The notes under the pieces were generated by a model. It did not search any database. It worked only from the letters and a program-made list of their open reading frames with translations, and was not told the origin of the DNA. A stretch of DNA of 64,000 nucleotides, from contig JADHNN010000002.1 of NCBI GenBank assembly GCA_016779485.1, positions 64,580 to 128,579 of the forward strand, read 5' to 3'. Of this stretch, positions 48,812 through 58,129 are shown in pieces; positions within the stretch are counted from its first letter, which is position 1, and each line of letters starts with the position of its first letter. The translations under genes and the position numbers were made by a program. The stretch comes from Gammaproteobacteria bacterium. Lineage in GTDB: Bacteria; Pseudomonadota; Gammaproteobacteria; GCA-002705445; GCA-002716945.

Positions 48812-49142
48812 TTTGTTTACCTTCCTGATTTTCTAATTTTATACATGAACTGTCATCAGTGACACGTTTTATCAAATCGTTCTCTTTTTGAATATTTTCT
48901 TGGGCAATAATATTACTTTCTGTTTGTTGAAAACTTATTAATCCATAAGCTGTTACTATAGCAAAAAACACTGATGCAGCAATGTTTATAAAATTTTTGT
49001 AATTGAAGTTTTTAGAATCAATATTCATATGTATATTTTTCATAACATTATCTGAAAATGTCTTTGAAACATAAGGAGGAAAATCATTATTTAAAATACC
49101 CAATATTTTCCCAAGAACACTGTAGTTTTTATTCTTCATCAT
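48795..49142 (-). CDS. rseA: Short membrane-bound anti-sigma-E factor candidate
   Basis: 115 residues with one membrane helix (about 51-70), an N-terminal cytosolic part of about 50 residues and a periplasmic tail of only about 45. Position directly after rpoE (14-nt overlap) and before mucD is that of RseA/MucA, which normally has about 200 residues. Sequence similarity to RseA is weak by eye, so function is inferred from context and topology. No rseB/mucB follows. It would hold the sigma factor at the membrane until cleaved by a periplasmic protease and RseP. Confidence 0.65.
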   Translation of the reverse strand: MMKNKNYSVLGKILGILNNDFPPYVSKTFSDNVMKNIHMNIDSKNFNYKNFINIAASVFFAIVTAYGLISFQQTESNIIAQENIQKENDLIKRVTDDSSCIKLENQEGKQNDECK

Positions 49143-49695
49143 TTATCCTTTTAAAATCTGAGATTAACATGTTTCTAGCTCTATGCAACCTAGAGCGAAC
49201 AGTTCCAATTGGAATAGATAATTTTTTAGATATTTCATCATATGTAAAATCTTTTATTTCATATAATTCTATCAATGTTCTCAAATCATCAGGCAAATTA
49301 TCCATTAGTGGTTGTAGTGTATTAATTAGTTCATTTAGCTGATAGTAATCTCTCGGGTTATCCTTAGATATATTCATGTCTATAAGACAATTTTCTTCTG
49401 AAATAGTTTCCTTTTCGTTTCGTTTTTCTTTTGAGTTAATATAGTTAAGGCTTGTATTTACGGCTATTCTATATAGCCACGAGTAAAACTTACTATCTGA
49501 TTTAAATGTCGAAAGATTCTGATATGCTTTTAAAAAAACCTCTTGAGCTACATCTTCAGCATCTATAATATTTTTTGTGTATTTATAACAAGTGTTGATA
49601 ATTCGAAATTGATACTTTTCAACTAAATATTTATATGAATCTGTATTTCCAGAAAGACACTCTGCAATGATTTCATCATCTTCTTTAATAATCAT
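49129..49695 (-). CDS. rpoE: RNA polymerase sigma factor RpoE (ECF)
   Basis: Extracytoplasmic-function sigma factor for envelope stress. 188 residues: region 2 (VEKYQFRIINTCYKY...DAEDVAQEVFLKAY and FYSWLYRIAVNTSLNYI) and region 4 with helix-turn-helix YDEISKKLSIPIGTVRSRLHRARNML. Divergent from nadB over 37 nt, the ancestral gammaproteobacterial arrangement. Followed by the short anti-sigma gene. Confidence 0.95.
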   Translation of the reverse strand: MIIKEDDEIIAECLSGNTDSYKYLVEKYQFRIINTCYKYTKNIIDAEDVAQEVFLKAYQNLSTFKSDSKFYSWLYRIAVNTSLNYINSKEKRNEKETISEENCLIDMNISKDNPRDYYQLNELINTLQPLMDNLPDDLRTLIELYEIKDFTYDEISKKLSIPIGTVRSRLHRARNMLISDFKRINDEE

Positions 49696-49732
49696 ATTTC
49701 TAGTTTAAGGTTGATATGGTACTTTATAGTAT

Positions 49733-51337
49733 ATGTCTACTAGACTTAATACTGAAGTTTTAATAGTTGGTTCTGGAATATCTGGACTATTATGTGCCAT
49801 TGAATTGGCTAAGAGTCGCAAAGTCTTAATATTGAGTAAATCACATACCGATGATTGTTCAACGTCTTGGGCTCAAGGCGGAATTGCTGCTGCTATCAAT
49901 GATCAGGATGATGTTAAGAAGCATGCAGAAGATACAATCTTAAATGGACATTATATCTGCGACAATGAGTCAGTATTAAAAATAATAAAACAAGGAAAAG
50001 ATAGTATCGATTTACTAATCAAATATGGTGTTGATTTTAACAAAAATGGTAAAAACCTTAAACAGACATTAGAAGGTGGTCATTCAAAACGAAGAATTGC
50101 CTACCACAATGATAATACTGGCGAAGAAATTCATACATCTCTTTTAAAGAAAGCTAAGAGTAATAAAAACATTACTATTAAAGAAAATATTATGGCGATA
50201 GATTTAATTGGAGATAAAGATAAACATTGCGAAGGCTTATATGCTTATGATGATATTAGTCGATCTGTTATCACGGTTCAAGCTAATATTACAATTCTAG
50301 CTACAGGTGGTGCGAGTAAAATTTATCAATACACAACTAACCCTGACACATCTACAGGTGATGGCGTAGCCTTAGCCTATAGGTTTGGCTGTACGATATC
50401 AAACATGGAATTTATACAGTTTCATCCAACATGTTTATATCACTCTAAGGAAAAAAGTTTTCTCATATCAGAATCATTGAGAGGAGAAGGAGCAAAGCTT
50501 GTAAATCCTGATGGCGAATACTTTATGAATAAATATGATATCAGGGGTGAACTAGCGCCGCGAGATGTTGTGGCGAGAGCAATAGATATAGAAATGAAAA
50601 ATAACTCTTATAAATGTGTATACCTAGACATATCGTTTAAAAGTAAAGGTTATATTTTAAAGCGTTTTCCAAATATATATAAAAAATGTTTAATGTTAGG
50701 TATTGATATTAGTAAATCTACTATTCCTGTAGTGCCTGCTGCTCATTATACCTGTGGTGGGATAAGAACAAACGTATCGGGTGAAACAGATTGTCCAAAT
50801 TTATTTGCCATTGGAGAAGTAGCTCATACTGGATTACATGGTGCTAACAGATTAGCTAGCAACTCTTTATTGGAATGTTCTGTTATGGCTATGGAGTGCA
50901 GTAAAATGATCAATAGAAAAAATATACCATTAAGAGAGAAGGCTCTGCCTTTGTGGAATGATAGCTATGTAACAGAAGGTTGCGATGAGAATATATTAAT
51001 TTCACACAATTGGGCTGAGTTAAGAAAAATAATGTGGAATTATGTTGGTATTCTAAGAACGGATAAAATGCTTAATAGAGCAAAAGAAAAATTATCTGTT
51101 ATTAACAGTGAAATTAATGAATTTTACCACACACACAAGATAAGCAAAGACTTGCTAGAATTACGAAATATTATTGATGTAGCTAATATTATAACTGATG
51201 CTGCCATTATAAGAAAAGAAAGTCGGGGTTTGCACTACAATAAAGACTATCCAGTTACAAAAGATGAGTTTAATAAACCTACAGAATTAAAGAATACAAA
51301 AAAAGACTTCATAATGAAGCTTGTGTCTAAAGCTTAA
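49733..51337 (+). CDS. nadB: L-aspartate oxidase
   Basis: FAD enzyme oxidising aspartate to iminoaspartate, first step of de novo NAD synthesis. 534 residues: FAD motif [67 protein letters not shown] and [18 protein letters not shown]. nadA and nadC are not in the window. Converges with orn, 11-nt overlap. Confidence 0.97.
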   Translation: MSTRLNTEVLIVGSGISGLLCAIELAKSRKVLILSKSHTDDCSTSWAQGGIAAAINDQDDVKKHAEDTILNGHYICDNESVLKIIKQGKDSIDLLIKYGVDFNKNGKNLKQTLEGGHSKRRIAYHNDNTGEEIHTSLLKKAKSNKNITIKENIMAIDLIGDKDKHCEGLYAYDDISRSVITVQANITILATGGASKIYQYTTNPDTSTGDGVALAYRFGCTISNMEFIQFHPTCLYHSKEKSFLISESLRGEGAKLVNPDGEYFMNKYDIRGELAPRDVVARAIDIEMKNNSYKCVYLDISFKSKGYILKRFPNIYKKCLMLGIDISKSTIPVVPAAHYTCGGIRTNVSGETDCPNLFAIGEVAHTGLHGANRLASNSLLECSVMAMECSKMINRKNIPLREKALPLWNDSYVTEGCDENILISHNWAELRKIMWNYVGILRTDKMLNRAKEKLSVINSEINEFYHTHKISKDLLELRNIIDVANIITDAAIIRKESRGLHYNKDYPVTKDEFNKPTELKNTKKDFIMKLVSKA

Positions 51338-51869
51338 ATATTGTTTTTCTATAATAACGTAATTCATCAATTGAATCTCTTATGTCGTCTAATGCTCGAT
51401 GATTAGAATTTTTTTGAAAGTTATCCATATCTTCAAAATACCACCTTTTACCAAGTTCACGTATTGAACTAACATCAATGCTTCTGTAATGACAAAATTT
51501 CTCCAAATCAGGCATACATCTTGCCAAAAACCTTCTATCTTGACAAATAGTATTACCACATAAAGGGGACTCTCCTTTTTGAACATACTTAGACAAAAAA
51601 TCAATTGTTTTCTTTTCAGCAATAGATTCTGTGACATTACTGCCTAGTACTTTCTGAACCAAACCGCTTCGATTGTGATGATCTGTATTCCATTTATCCA
51701 TACCATTAAGAATTTCATTAGGTTGGTTTATAACAAGATTAGGGCCTTCCTCCAGAATATTGAGATTTTTATCAGTAACAATTGATGCAATTTCAATAAT
51801 GTAATCACGTTGGGTATCTAGGCCTGTCATCTCTAAATCAATCCAAATCATGTTACTTCTATCTTTCAT
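51327..51869 (-). CDS. orn: Oligoribonuclease
   Basis: 3'-5' exonuclease that degrades 2-5-nt RNAs, including pGpG from c-di-GMP turnover; essential in many gammaproteobacteria. 180 residues, DEDDh family: [12 protein letters not shown] (Asp11, Glu13), [15 protein letters not shown] and [14 protein letters not shown]. Divergent from the M48 peptidase gene over 47 nt. Confidence 0.97.
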   Translation of the reverse strand: MKDRSNMIWIDLEMTGLDTQRDYIIEIASIVTDKNLNILEEGPNLVINQPNEILNGMDKWNTDHHNRSGLVQKVLGSNVTESIAEKKTIDFLSKYVQKGESPLCGNTICQDRRFLARCMPDLEKFCHYRSIDVSSIRELGKRWYFEDMDNFQKNSNHRALDDIRDSIDELRYYRKTIFKL

Positions 51870-51916
51870 CTGATAAGATTATTATAATAAGTGATTAAAG
51901 TAAAACCACAATATAA

Positions 51917-53149
51917 ATGAGTGAAGTTTCAATAATTCTTACTTTCTATCTTTCTGTAAAGTTGGTATTAGATTTATCACAAATGTATACCATTAAAAAT
52001 GCATCTGTAGACAAGGTGTCATTGAAATTATTAGATATAAATCAGGATGATGACAAGATTTCACGTAAATATAATATTTCAAAATTAAATGTATCTGTAA
52101 TAAGAAACATTACCTATGTAGGATGGATATATATTATATTTCAAGGTGGTTTAATAAAAGAGTTGAATATTTTTTTTGATTCAACAGATTTACATACATC
52201 TTTATCAGATTTATTGGTGATTGTATCTCTATACATAATGATAAGTATATCAATGCTTGTTTTTGCTTTTTATTCAAATTTTGTCGTAGAGGAAAAATAT
52301 GGGTTTAATACATCTTCAAAGTCTCTATTTTTTAAAGATAATATAATCTCTTTAATATTATCTATCGCATTAATTTCAATGTTGAGCTTAATATTTTTTT
52401 ATTTATTTAGTTTTCCTGATTTATGGTGGTTTCTAATGTCCCTGACGATATTATTTATTATAATTATAAGTATATTTATTTACCCCACATATATTTCTCC
52501 ACTATTTAATAAGTTTCAGAATTTGAACGATGATGATATTAAAAATGAAATTAAGGATCTGTCTGAAAAAACCAGTTTCCCAGTAAATAATTTATATGTT
52601 ATGGATAGATCAAAAAGATCTAAACATCCAAATGCATATTTTACGGGATTTAAAAATAACAGAAGAATAGTATTTTTTGATACACTGCTTAGTATCCTCA
52701 CGCCACGCGAAGTTAAAGCAGTTCTTGCACATGAAATTGGACACTATAAGCATAACCACATTGTAAAATCTTTATTACTATCTACATTCATAATCTTTTT
52801 AGGACTGTTCCTACTATCCAGTTTGGTTAATAGCACAACATATCTTAATTTATTGAACTTGCCGTTTAATGCAAGTTCACAATTGATTGCGTTATTTTTT
52901 ACATATCAAGTTGCAAGTTTTTTCATAGACCCTCTTTTTTCATCATTATCTAGAAAAAATGAGTACGAAGCTGATGCTTATGCAGCTGATCAAGTAGATA
53001 AAGAATATTTAATTTCATCATTAACAAAATTGTATAAATCAAATCTATCGTTCTTGGTTCCAAATAAATTTTATGCTTTATTTTATTATTCACATCCAAC
53101 TGTACTAGAAAGAATAAATAAATTAAGGAGTAACGATGGAAGACTTTGA
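51917..53149 (+). CDS. M48-family (Ste24/CAAX protease 1-like) membrane metalloprotease
   Basis: 410 residues with several membrane helices and the zinc motif VLAHEIGHYKHNH, plus the downstream Glu ligand in NEYEADAYAADQ. The layout (long N-terminal membrane region, EEKYGFNTSS, HPNAYFTGF) follows Ste24 rather than HtpX. Bacterial Ste24-like proteins are thought to take part in membrane-protein quality control; substrates are unknown. Ends in a 14-nt overlap with phhB. Confidence 0.9.
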   Translation: MSEVSIILTFYLSVKLVLDLSQMYTIKNASVDKVSLKLLDINQDDDKISRKYNISKLNVSVIRNITYVGWIYIIFQGGLIKELNIFFDSTDLHTSLSDLLVIVSLYIMISISMLVFAFYSNFVVEEKYGFNTSSKSLFFKDNIISLILSIALISMLSLIFFYLFSFPDLWWFLMSLTILFIIIISIFIYPTYISPLFNKFQNLNDDDIKNEIKDLSEKTSFPVNNLYVMDRSKRSKHPNAYFTGFKNNRRIVFFDTLLSILTPREVKAVLAHEIGHYKHNHIVKSLLLSTFIIFLGLFLLSSLVNSTTYLNLLNLPFNASSQLIALFFTYQVASFFIDPLFSSLSRKNEYEADAYAADQVDKEYLISSLTKLYKSNLSFLVPNKFYALFYYSHPTVLERINKLRSNDGRL

Positions 53150-53474
53150 TAAAAAAAAATGCTTACCCTGTGAAGGTGGTTTAGAACCTTTATCGAAGGA
53201 CAAATGTAATTTGTATATGAAAAAACTTCATAAAGATTGGGTCCTGGATCCTGATGCCAAATCAATCAAGAGAAGATTTACAAGAAAAAATCATTATGAA
53301 CTTTCATCTTTGATTAATCTAATAATTCATATATCAAATTCAGAAGATCATCATCCTGAGATCACTTTTCGATATAATACAGCTGATGTGAATTATTTTA
53401 CTTATGCGATCGATGGTTTATCTGAAAATGATTTTATTTGTGCTGCTAAACTAGATAAGTTTACATCGATTTAA
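53136..53474 (+). CDS. phhB: Pterin-4a-carbinolamine dehydratase
   Basis: 112 residues with the family signature: C-terminal NSEDHHPEITFRYNTADVNYFTYAIDGLSENDF, N-terminal LEPLSKDKCNLYMKKLHKDWVL. It recycles the 4a-hydroxy-pterin made by aromatic amino-acid hydroxylases; no phenylalanine hydroxylase is in this window, so a different pterin (or molybdopterin) role is possible. Coupled to the M48 gene; converges with recR, 4-nt overlap. Confidence 0.92.
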   Translation: MEDFDKKKCLPCEGGLEPLSKDKCNLYMKKLHKDWVLDPDAKSIKRRFTRKNHYELSSLINLIIHISNSEDHHPEITFRYNTADVNYFTYAIDGLSENDFICAAKLDKFTSI

Positions 53475-54091
53475 ATAATTTTTCTTTCATTAAAGGCATG
53501 AGATATTGTCTCATTATCTAAAAAACCCAGTTCGCCGTTCAAAGGTAGGCCGAATGCTAACCTAGAAGTCTTGATATCTTTTTGGGAAGCCATGTTCTTA
53601 ATATAATGGGCAGTTGCCTCTCCTTCAATGGTAGTATTAGTTGCAAGTATTAATTCTGATACATTCCGAGTTGTAAGTCTTTTTTCTAATTTATCTAACC
53701 CAATTTCAGCTGGCCCACGTCCATCTATTGGTGATAAATTGCCTTGCAGTACAAAATAATAACCATTGTAATTAGTAGATTCGTCAATAGTATATACATC
53801 ACTAGCTGATTCAATTACGCAAATAACTGAAGTGTCCCTATTTTGCCTTTCACAGATATGGCAAGAATCTAAAGTTTGTTGTTGTACTTCTTCAATATCC
53901 ATAAAAACACCACAAACTAAACATTTTGATATCTTATTTTCAATATTTTTTAATTCTTCTGCTAGGTGTAGAGATTTTTCAGGATTAGAGTTTAATAATT
54001 GATAAGCTATACGTTGAGCGCTTTTCCTACCAATGCCAGGAAGAATTGTAATAGCATCAATTAAATTCTCTAGATATTTAGATTTTATCAT
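53471..54091 (-). CDS. recR: Recombination protein RecR
   Basis: RecFOR-pathway protein; ring-shaped clamp on DNA. 206 residues: helix-hairpin-helix ITILPGIGRKSAQRIAYQLL, four-Cys zinc finger CLVCGVFMD...CHIC, Toprim domain (VICVIESASDVYTID, with DGRGPAEIG) and C-terminal LAFGLPLNGELGFLDNETISHA. Downstream of ybaB by 3 nt. Confidence 0.97.
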   Translation of the reverse strand: MIKSKYLENLIDAITILPGIGRKSAQRIAYQLLNSNPEKSLHLAEELKNIENKISKCLVCGVFMDIEEVQQQTLDSCHICERQNRDTSVICVIESASDVYTIDESTNYNGYYFVLQGNLSPIDGRGPAEIGLDKLEKRLTTRNVSELILATNTTIEGEATAHYIKNMASQKDIKTSRLAFGLPLNGELGFLDNETISHAFNERKII

Positions 54092-54094
54092 AAA

Positions 54095-54403
54095 TTAAAA
54101 TGGAAGCTTCATGCCACCAGGTAAGTTTATAATATTTCCCATTTTTTCTTTTGTTTCTTTTTCTAGTTTATTCATTGCATCATTGCATGCAGCTACTAGA
54201 TAATCTTCAAGAATCTTCTTATTTCCTTTATGTGCATCATTATCAATATTAATACTAACTACTTGATGATTACCTTTTACGATAATTTTGACTGCACCCG
54301 CCGCAGCAACACCCTCAACCTTTATTTTATTAACTTCATTTTGAGCTTTTTTTATATTGCTATACATATTTTTAGCTTCTTTCATTTTATCAAACATACC
54401 CAT
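54095..54403 (-). CDS. ybaB: YbaB/EbfC-family nucleoid-associated protein
   Basis: Small DNA-binding dimer encoded between dnaX and recR. 102 residues: helical N-terminus MGMFDKMKEAKNMYSNIKKAQNEV, strands with VKIIVKGNHQVVSINID and LVAACNDAMNKLEKETKEKM, then MGNIINLPGGMKLPF (the LPGGMxLPF ending is diagnostic). Good Shine-Dalgarno AAAGGAGAG. Confidence 0.96.
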   Translation of the reverse strand: MGMFDKMKEAKNMYSNIKKAQNEVNKIKVEGVAAAGAVKIIVKGNHQVVSINIDNDAHKGNKKILEDYLVAACNDAMNKLEKETKEKMGNIINLPGGMKLPF

Positions 54404-54416
54404 TAGTACTCTCCTT

Positions 54417-55958
54417 TTATAATTTACTTATATTATCTTTATCAATCTTAGCATCAAAGATATTTTCTATCTCTTTTAGATTTTCATTATCTTTTATTGA
54501 TTCATACATCTCATTCTTTGAGTTAATGTTTTCTTTTATGGATTGCTTGTATAGGCTGTTAATATCCTCTACATATTCAATTGATAAAACATGGTCAGTC
54601 TTATATTCAGAACATATCAGGATACTAAAGTCTGTGATACATTTTTTTGGATAGGTATTTTCTTTAGCTTTATCAACAAGTAACACTGTCGCATCTTCTC
54701 TTAAATCAAGAATTGCATTATTAGCAAGGTCAAGCATTAAACCTTGAAGTTTAAATTTATCAATAGACAATTTCCATTTAGATAATTCAACTCTAGTGTT
54801 TTTACTTGAATTTAATATTATGCCTTCATCTTTTTTTTTTAAATCTGAATTTGATTTTTTCATATTTACAGATTTACTAATATTATTGTTATTTTTATAT
54901 TCTGTGAATAGAGATATTCTTAATAATATCATGAGCAAGTGATCAGATTTTGAAACTGCAAAATGAATCTGTTCTTTTGCCTGTAATAAAATAGAATACC
55001 AGAGCTGAAGATCCTGAATAGGAACGTTATCGTCCAGGAACTCTAAAGGTAAATTATATTCATTATTATTGAGTTTACGCGATAGTGAGACTTGGAAAAC
55101 TCTCTCAATAAGTAAGTCTAGTAATTTAGTATAGTTAGATATTTTTGAATTATTTAAAATTTCTTTAATGTTTTGGATAGAATTATTAATTAAATTAAGA
55201 GTAATGTCATCAACAATTGAATTATCTATTACGCCAAGTAAATCGATTAATTGTGCTTTTTTTAGCTCACCATTTCCGTAAGAAATACATTGCTCCAATA
55301 TACTCATCGAATCCCTTGCGCTTCCTCGTGCAGAATTAGCAATTAGTTCAGGAACATCGTTATCAGATGAAATATTCTCTTTACTTAAGATATTTGTAAT
55401 ATGATTTGATAGAGATGAAATAGATATCGACTCAAGCTTAAAATGAAGACACCTAGAAATTACAGTTTCAGGTAGTTTATCTGGATCTGTTGTAGCTAAT
55501 AAAAACTTAACATGTTCTGGTGGCTCTTCTATTGTCTTAAGCAAAGCATTAAAACTTTTTATGGAAAGCATGTGAACTTCATCAATTAAATAAATTTTAA
55601 ATCGTGACGAAGTTGGCGCATATTGGACATTTTCCATGAGTGTCCTAGTGTCCTCAACCTTAGTACGTGAGGCGGCATCAATTTCTATTAAGTCAAGATT
55701 ATTATTATTGTCAATCTCAAGACATGAATCACATTTCCCACATGGAGTTTCGCTTATACCCTCTTTACATAAAAGTGATTTTGCAAATATTCTGGCTATA
55801 GTAGTTTTACCAACACCTCGTGTACCAGAAAATAAATACGCATTATGTATTTTATTAAGTTTTATTGAATTACTAAGAGATTGAACACAAAACTCTTGGC
55901 CTACAACCTCATTGAAAAAATGTGGTCGATATTTTAAAGCTAGAGTTTTATTATTCAT
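54417..55958 (-). CDS. dnaX: DNA polymerase III tau (and probably gamma) subunit
   Basis: Clamp-loader ATPase. 513 residues: Walker A GTRGVGKTTIARIF near residue 45, zinc module CGKCDSCLEID, Walker B YLIDEVHMLS, SRC-type ISRCLHFKL, domain III to about 350. The low-complexity linker is followed by a tau-specific C-terminal domain (KWKLSIDKFKLQGLMLDLANNAIL...) that binds the polymerase. Codons 373-376 form a run of 10 A; slippage there would make a gamma-like protein of about 377-379 residues. Overlaps the cupin gene by 1 nt. Confidence 0.97.
   Translation of the reverse strand: MNNKTLALKYRPHFFNEVVGQEFCVQSLSNSIKLNKIHNAYLFSGTRGVGKTTIARIFAKSLLCKEGISETPCGKCDSCLEIDNNNNLDLIEIDAASRTKVEDTRTLMENVQYAPTSSRFKIYLIDEVHMLSIKSFNALLKTIEEPPEHVKFLLATTDPDKLPETVISRCLHFKLESISISSLSNHITNILSKENISSDNDVPELIANSARGSARDSMSILEQCISYGNGELKKAQLIDLLGVIDNSIVDDITLNLINNSIQNIKEILNNSKISNYTKLLDLLIERVFQVSLSRKLNNNEYNLPLEFLDDNVPIQDLQLWYSILLQAKEQIHFAVSKSDHLLMILLRISLFTEYKNNNNISKSVNMKKSNSDLKKKDEGIILNSSKNTRVELSKWKLSIDKFKLQGLMLDLANNAILDLREDATVLLVDKAKENTYPKKCITDFSILICSEYKTDHVLSIEYVEDINSLYKQSIKENINSKNEMYESIKDNENLKEIENIFDAKIDKDNISKL
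54831..54840 (-). other. A10 slippery run in dnaX, candidate programmed slippage site
   Basis: On the coding strand TTA AAA AAA AAA GAT GA, ten A in a row at codons 373-376. A -1 shift reads Lys-Arg then TGA at once; a +1 shift reads Met-Lys-Ala then TAA. Both alternative frames therefore stop within four codons, exactly after the clamp-loader core (domains I-III). E. coli makes gamma by -1 ribosomal slippage at an A-rich heptamer and Thermus by transcriptional slippage on a long A run. Use of the site here is inferred. Confidence 0.6.
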
Positions 55959-56623
55959 TATGTTCTATCAAGAAGATGACCTGTTTTTACAAAAATTAAT
56001 GCCCCGTCTTCTAAAGTATATGGTTTATGTTTACTTTGGTGCGGGCTTCTAATCCAAGTATACTTGGGATATTTTCCATACTCATCATAGAATGTCCCAT
56101 TAAGCACAAAAATTTCCTCGCCACCATGATGTTGATGGAAGTTAAACTCAGTATTAGGATCCCACTTCACCAAGGCTGTATTTTCATATTCATGATTATG
56201 TAGGGGCATTACTGCAAGACCTGGTACAAGACCTTGTAGCCATTCTTGTTTATTTGTATTAATGACAACTCTAGTATTATCTGATTTATGGAACTGTCTT
56301 AATTTAACAAAAAGTTTGCAGCCTTTTTTACTAAAAGGAGTATGCTTTGAGCTATCAGGATTTCTTAAATATGTCCCAGCAGGGTAATCTCCATTTTCAT
56401 CAGAAAATGTTCCCTCTAATACAAAAAGTTCCTCACCAGAATCATGTATGTGCTCATCAAAAAAAGAGTTTTGTTCAAAGTCGACTATTGTTGTAGAAAT
56501 TGCATATTCAGAATCTTCATTTCTCTCTAGAGGAGTTCTAATAACTCCATTACATGGTGATACAACAGATGATAATTCATCAGACTGCAGTACTACTTTT
56601 TCATGAAAGTTTTGGTTTAGCAT
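55958..56623 (-). CDS. Double-cupin protein, ChrR-like
   Basis: 221 residues with two tandem cupin domains that resemble each other. First (about 40-105): DEHIHDSGEELFVLEGTFSDENGDYPAGTYLRNP; second (about 140-215): NFHQHHGGEEIFVLNGTFYDEYGKYPKYTWIRSP. Each has the metal-binding HxH-type and Glu ligands. The repeats resemble the zinc cupin of the anti-sigma factor ChrR, but no N-terminal anti-sigma domain or paired sigma gene is present, so a metal-dependent enzyme or sensor role is equally possible. Ends on the dnaX start (TAATG). Confidence 0.75.
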   Translation of the reverse strand: MLNQNFHEKVVLQSDELSSVVSPCNGVIRTPLERNEDSEYAISTTIVDFEQNSFFDEHIHDSGEELFVLEGTFSDENGDYPAGTYLRNPDSSKHTPFSKKGCKLFVKLRQFHKSDNTRVVINTNKQEWLQGLVPGLAVMPLHNHEYENTALVKWDPNTEFNFHQHHGGEEIFVLNGTFYDEYGKYPKYTWIRSPHQSKHKPYTLEDGALIFVKTGHLLDRT

Positions 56624-56627
56624 TTTT

Positions 56628-56960
56628 TTAATCTTTTCTATTATCGATAAGATGTACAGTCAAACCTTCATAAACATCATAAATATCCATTTGACAACAT
56701 AGGCGACTTCTAGACACATCAAAATTTTCTGATCTTTCAAGCATAAATAGTTCCATAGACCCTGGGTCCATTGGTTCAATCTTATCAATCCATTCAGAAT
56801 CAATATGTACATGACAAGTACCACAATTACATGAACCATTACATATAGCTGGTATCTCAGGTATATTGAGTTTTTTTGCAGCATCTAACATTGTGCGACC
56901 TACCGTCATTGTTGTAGTCAATACCTCATCACCTCTAACAAAGTTAATTTTAACTGACAT
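56628..56960 (-). CDS. Adrenodoxin-type [2Fe-2S] ferredoxin
   Basis: 110 residues. Cluster ligands appear as ICNGSCNCGTCHVHID (Cys-x5-Cys-x2-Cys, with one extra Cys) and a fourth Cys in SRSRLCCQMDI, the vertebrate adrenodoxin/putidaredoxin arrangement. An ISC-type Fdx is possible but iscU/hscBA are absent here; class members serve P450s and biosynthetic hydroxylases. It is placed 4 nt upstream of the cupin and abuts ugd (1-nt overlap), so the cluster may be one transcript. Confidence 0.85.
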   Translation of the reverse strand: MSVKINFVRGDEVLTTTMTVGRTMLDAAKKLNIPEIPAICNGSCNCGTCHVHIDSEWIDKIEPMDPGSMELFMLERSENFDVSRSRLCCQMDIYDVYEGLTVHLIDNRKD

Positions 56961-58129
56961 CAGTTTTCTCCATATATATCTCTTGTATAAACCTTATTTT
57001 GAACTTTACTAAGCTCTTTACAGCGCCTATTAGTAACTATAAGGCTTGTTTTAGCTAAAAAACTATTAAAATCATCAACCACAGTACATCCAAATATATT
57101 CGTTTTCTTGCCAAGCAGTGGTTCATAAATATATATGGTTTTCCCATTCTTTTTAAGTAGCTTAATTACATCAATAATACTAGATTCCCTGAAGTTATCA
57201 GAATCTTTTTTCATTGCAAGAAGATATATGCCTATGTGTATGGCTTTAGATTTTAAAATATCATCAACAATATACCTTTTTCTTAATTGATTAGATTTTT
57301 TTAAAGATTTAACAATAGCATTTGGGACATTCTTGAAATTAGAACTAAGTTGCAATGTATCCTTCGGTAAACAATAACCGCCAAATCCAAATGATGGATT
57401 ATTATAACCATCCCCTATTCTTGGGTCAGCACATATTCCGTCAATCAATTGTTTGGTATCTATATTTTGACTTAAAGCAAAAGAATCTAATTCATTAAAG
57501 TATGCTACACGCATGGCTAAATATGAATTAGCAAACAATTTTACTGATTCAGCTTCCCTGCTAGTCATGGTAAACGTTTTAACATATTTATTTAAAGATG
57601 AATTTTTAAGAATAGACAAGAAACGTTTTGAATATTTATCGGTATTACCAATAATAATTCTAGAAGGATAGAGGTTGTCATATAAAGCTTTGCCTTCGCG
57701 GAGAAATTCAGGTGAAAAATATATTTTAAGATTTTTATACTTTTGATTTGCGTTATCTGTATATCCAATAGGTAGTGTAGATTTAATAATAATGGGCGCA
57801 TTACATTTTAATTTATTTAGCTTTAATAAAATACTATCAATAGATGAAGTATCAAAGGTATTTTTTAAAGGATCATAATTAGTAGGTGTTGATATTATAA
57901 TAAAATTAGACTTTATAGTTTCTTCATTTACATCAATAGATGTTGATAATTTTAATGGTTTATTTTTTAAATAGCTTTTTATTAATAAATCCTTAATTGG
58001 AGATACTTTTTTATTAATTAACTCAAGTTTAGATGGATTGTTATCATGACAGGTGACAGTATGCTTTACAGCCAGTAAGATTGCGTTAGAAAGGCCTACG
58101 TATCCCATCCCTATTACAGATATTTTCAT
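56960..58129 (-). CDS. ugd: UDP-glucose 6-dehydrogenase
   Basis: Oxidises UDP-glucose to UDP-glucuronate for exopolysaccharide or LPS modification. 389 residues, matching E. coli Ugd in length and order: NAD motif ISVIGMGYVGLSNAILLA, STPTNYDPLKNTFDTSS, FSPEFLREGKALYDNLYPSRI, the catalytic Cys in FGFGGYCLPKDT and KVYTRDIYG at the C-terminus. Upstream partner is an unknown gene that overlaps it by 4 nt. Confidence 0.95.
   Translation of the reverse strand: MKISVIGMGYVGLSNAILLAVKHTVTCHDNNPSKLELINKKVSPIKDLLIKSYLKNKPLKLSTSIDVNEETIKSNFIIISTPTNYDPLKNTFDTSSIDSILLKLNKLKCNAPIIIKSTLPIGYTDNANQKYKNLKIYFSPEFLREGKALYDNLYPSRIIIGNTDKYSKRFLSILKNSSLNKYVKTFTMTSREAESVKLFANSYLAMRVAYFNELDSFALSQNIDTKQLIDGICADPRIGDGYNNPSFGFGGYCLPKDTLQLSSNFKNVPNAIVKSLKKSNQLRKRYIVDDILKSKAIHIGIYLLAMKKDSDNFRESSIIDVIKLLKKNGKTIYIYEPLLGKKTNIFGCTVVDDFNSFLAKTSLIVTNRRCKELSKVQNKVYTRDIYGEN

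Noticed and set aside
51389-51637. 82-residue ORF in a second minus-strand frame
   Set aside because: It is entirely inside orn and has no domain; a frame shadow.
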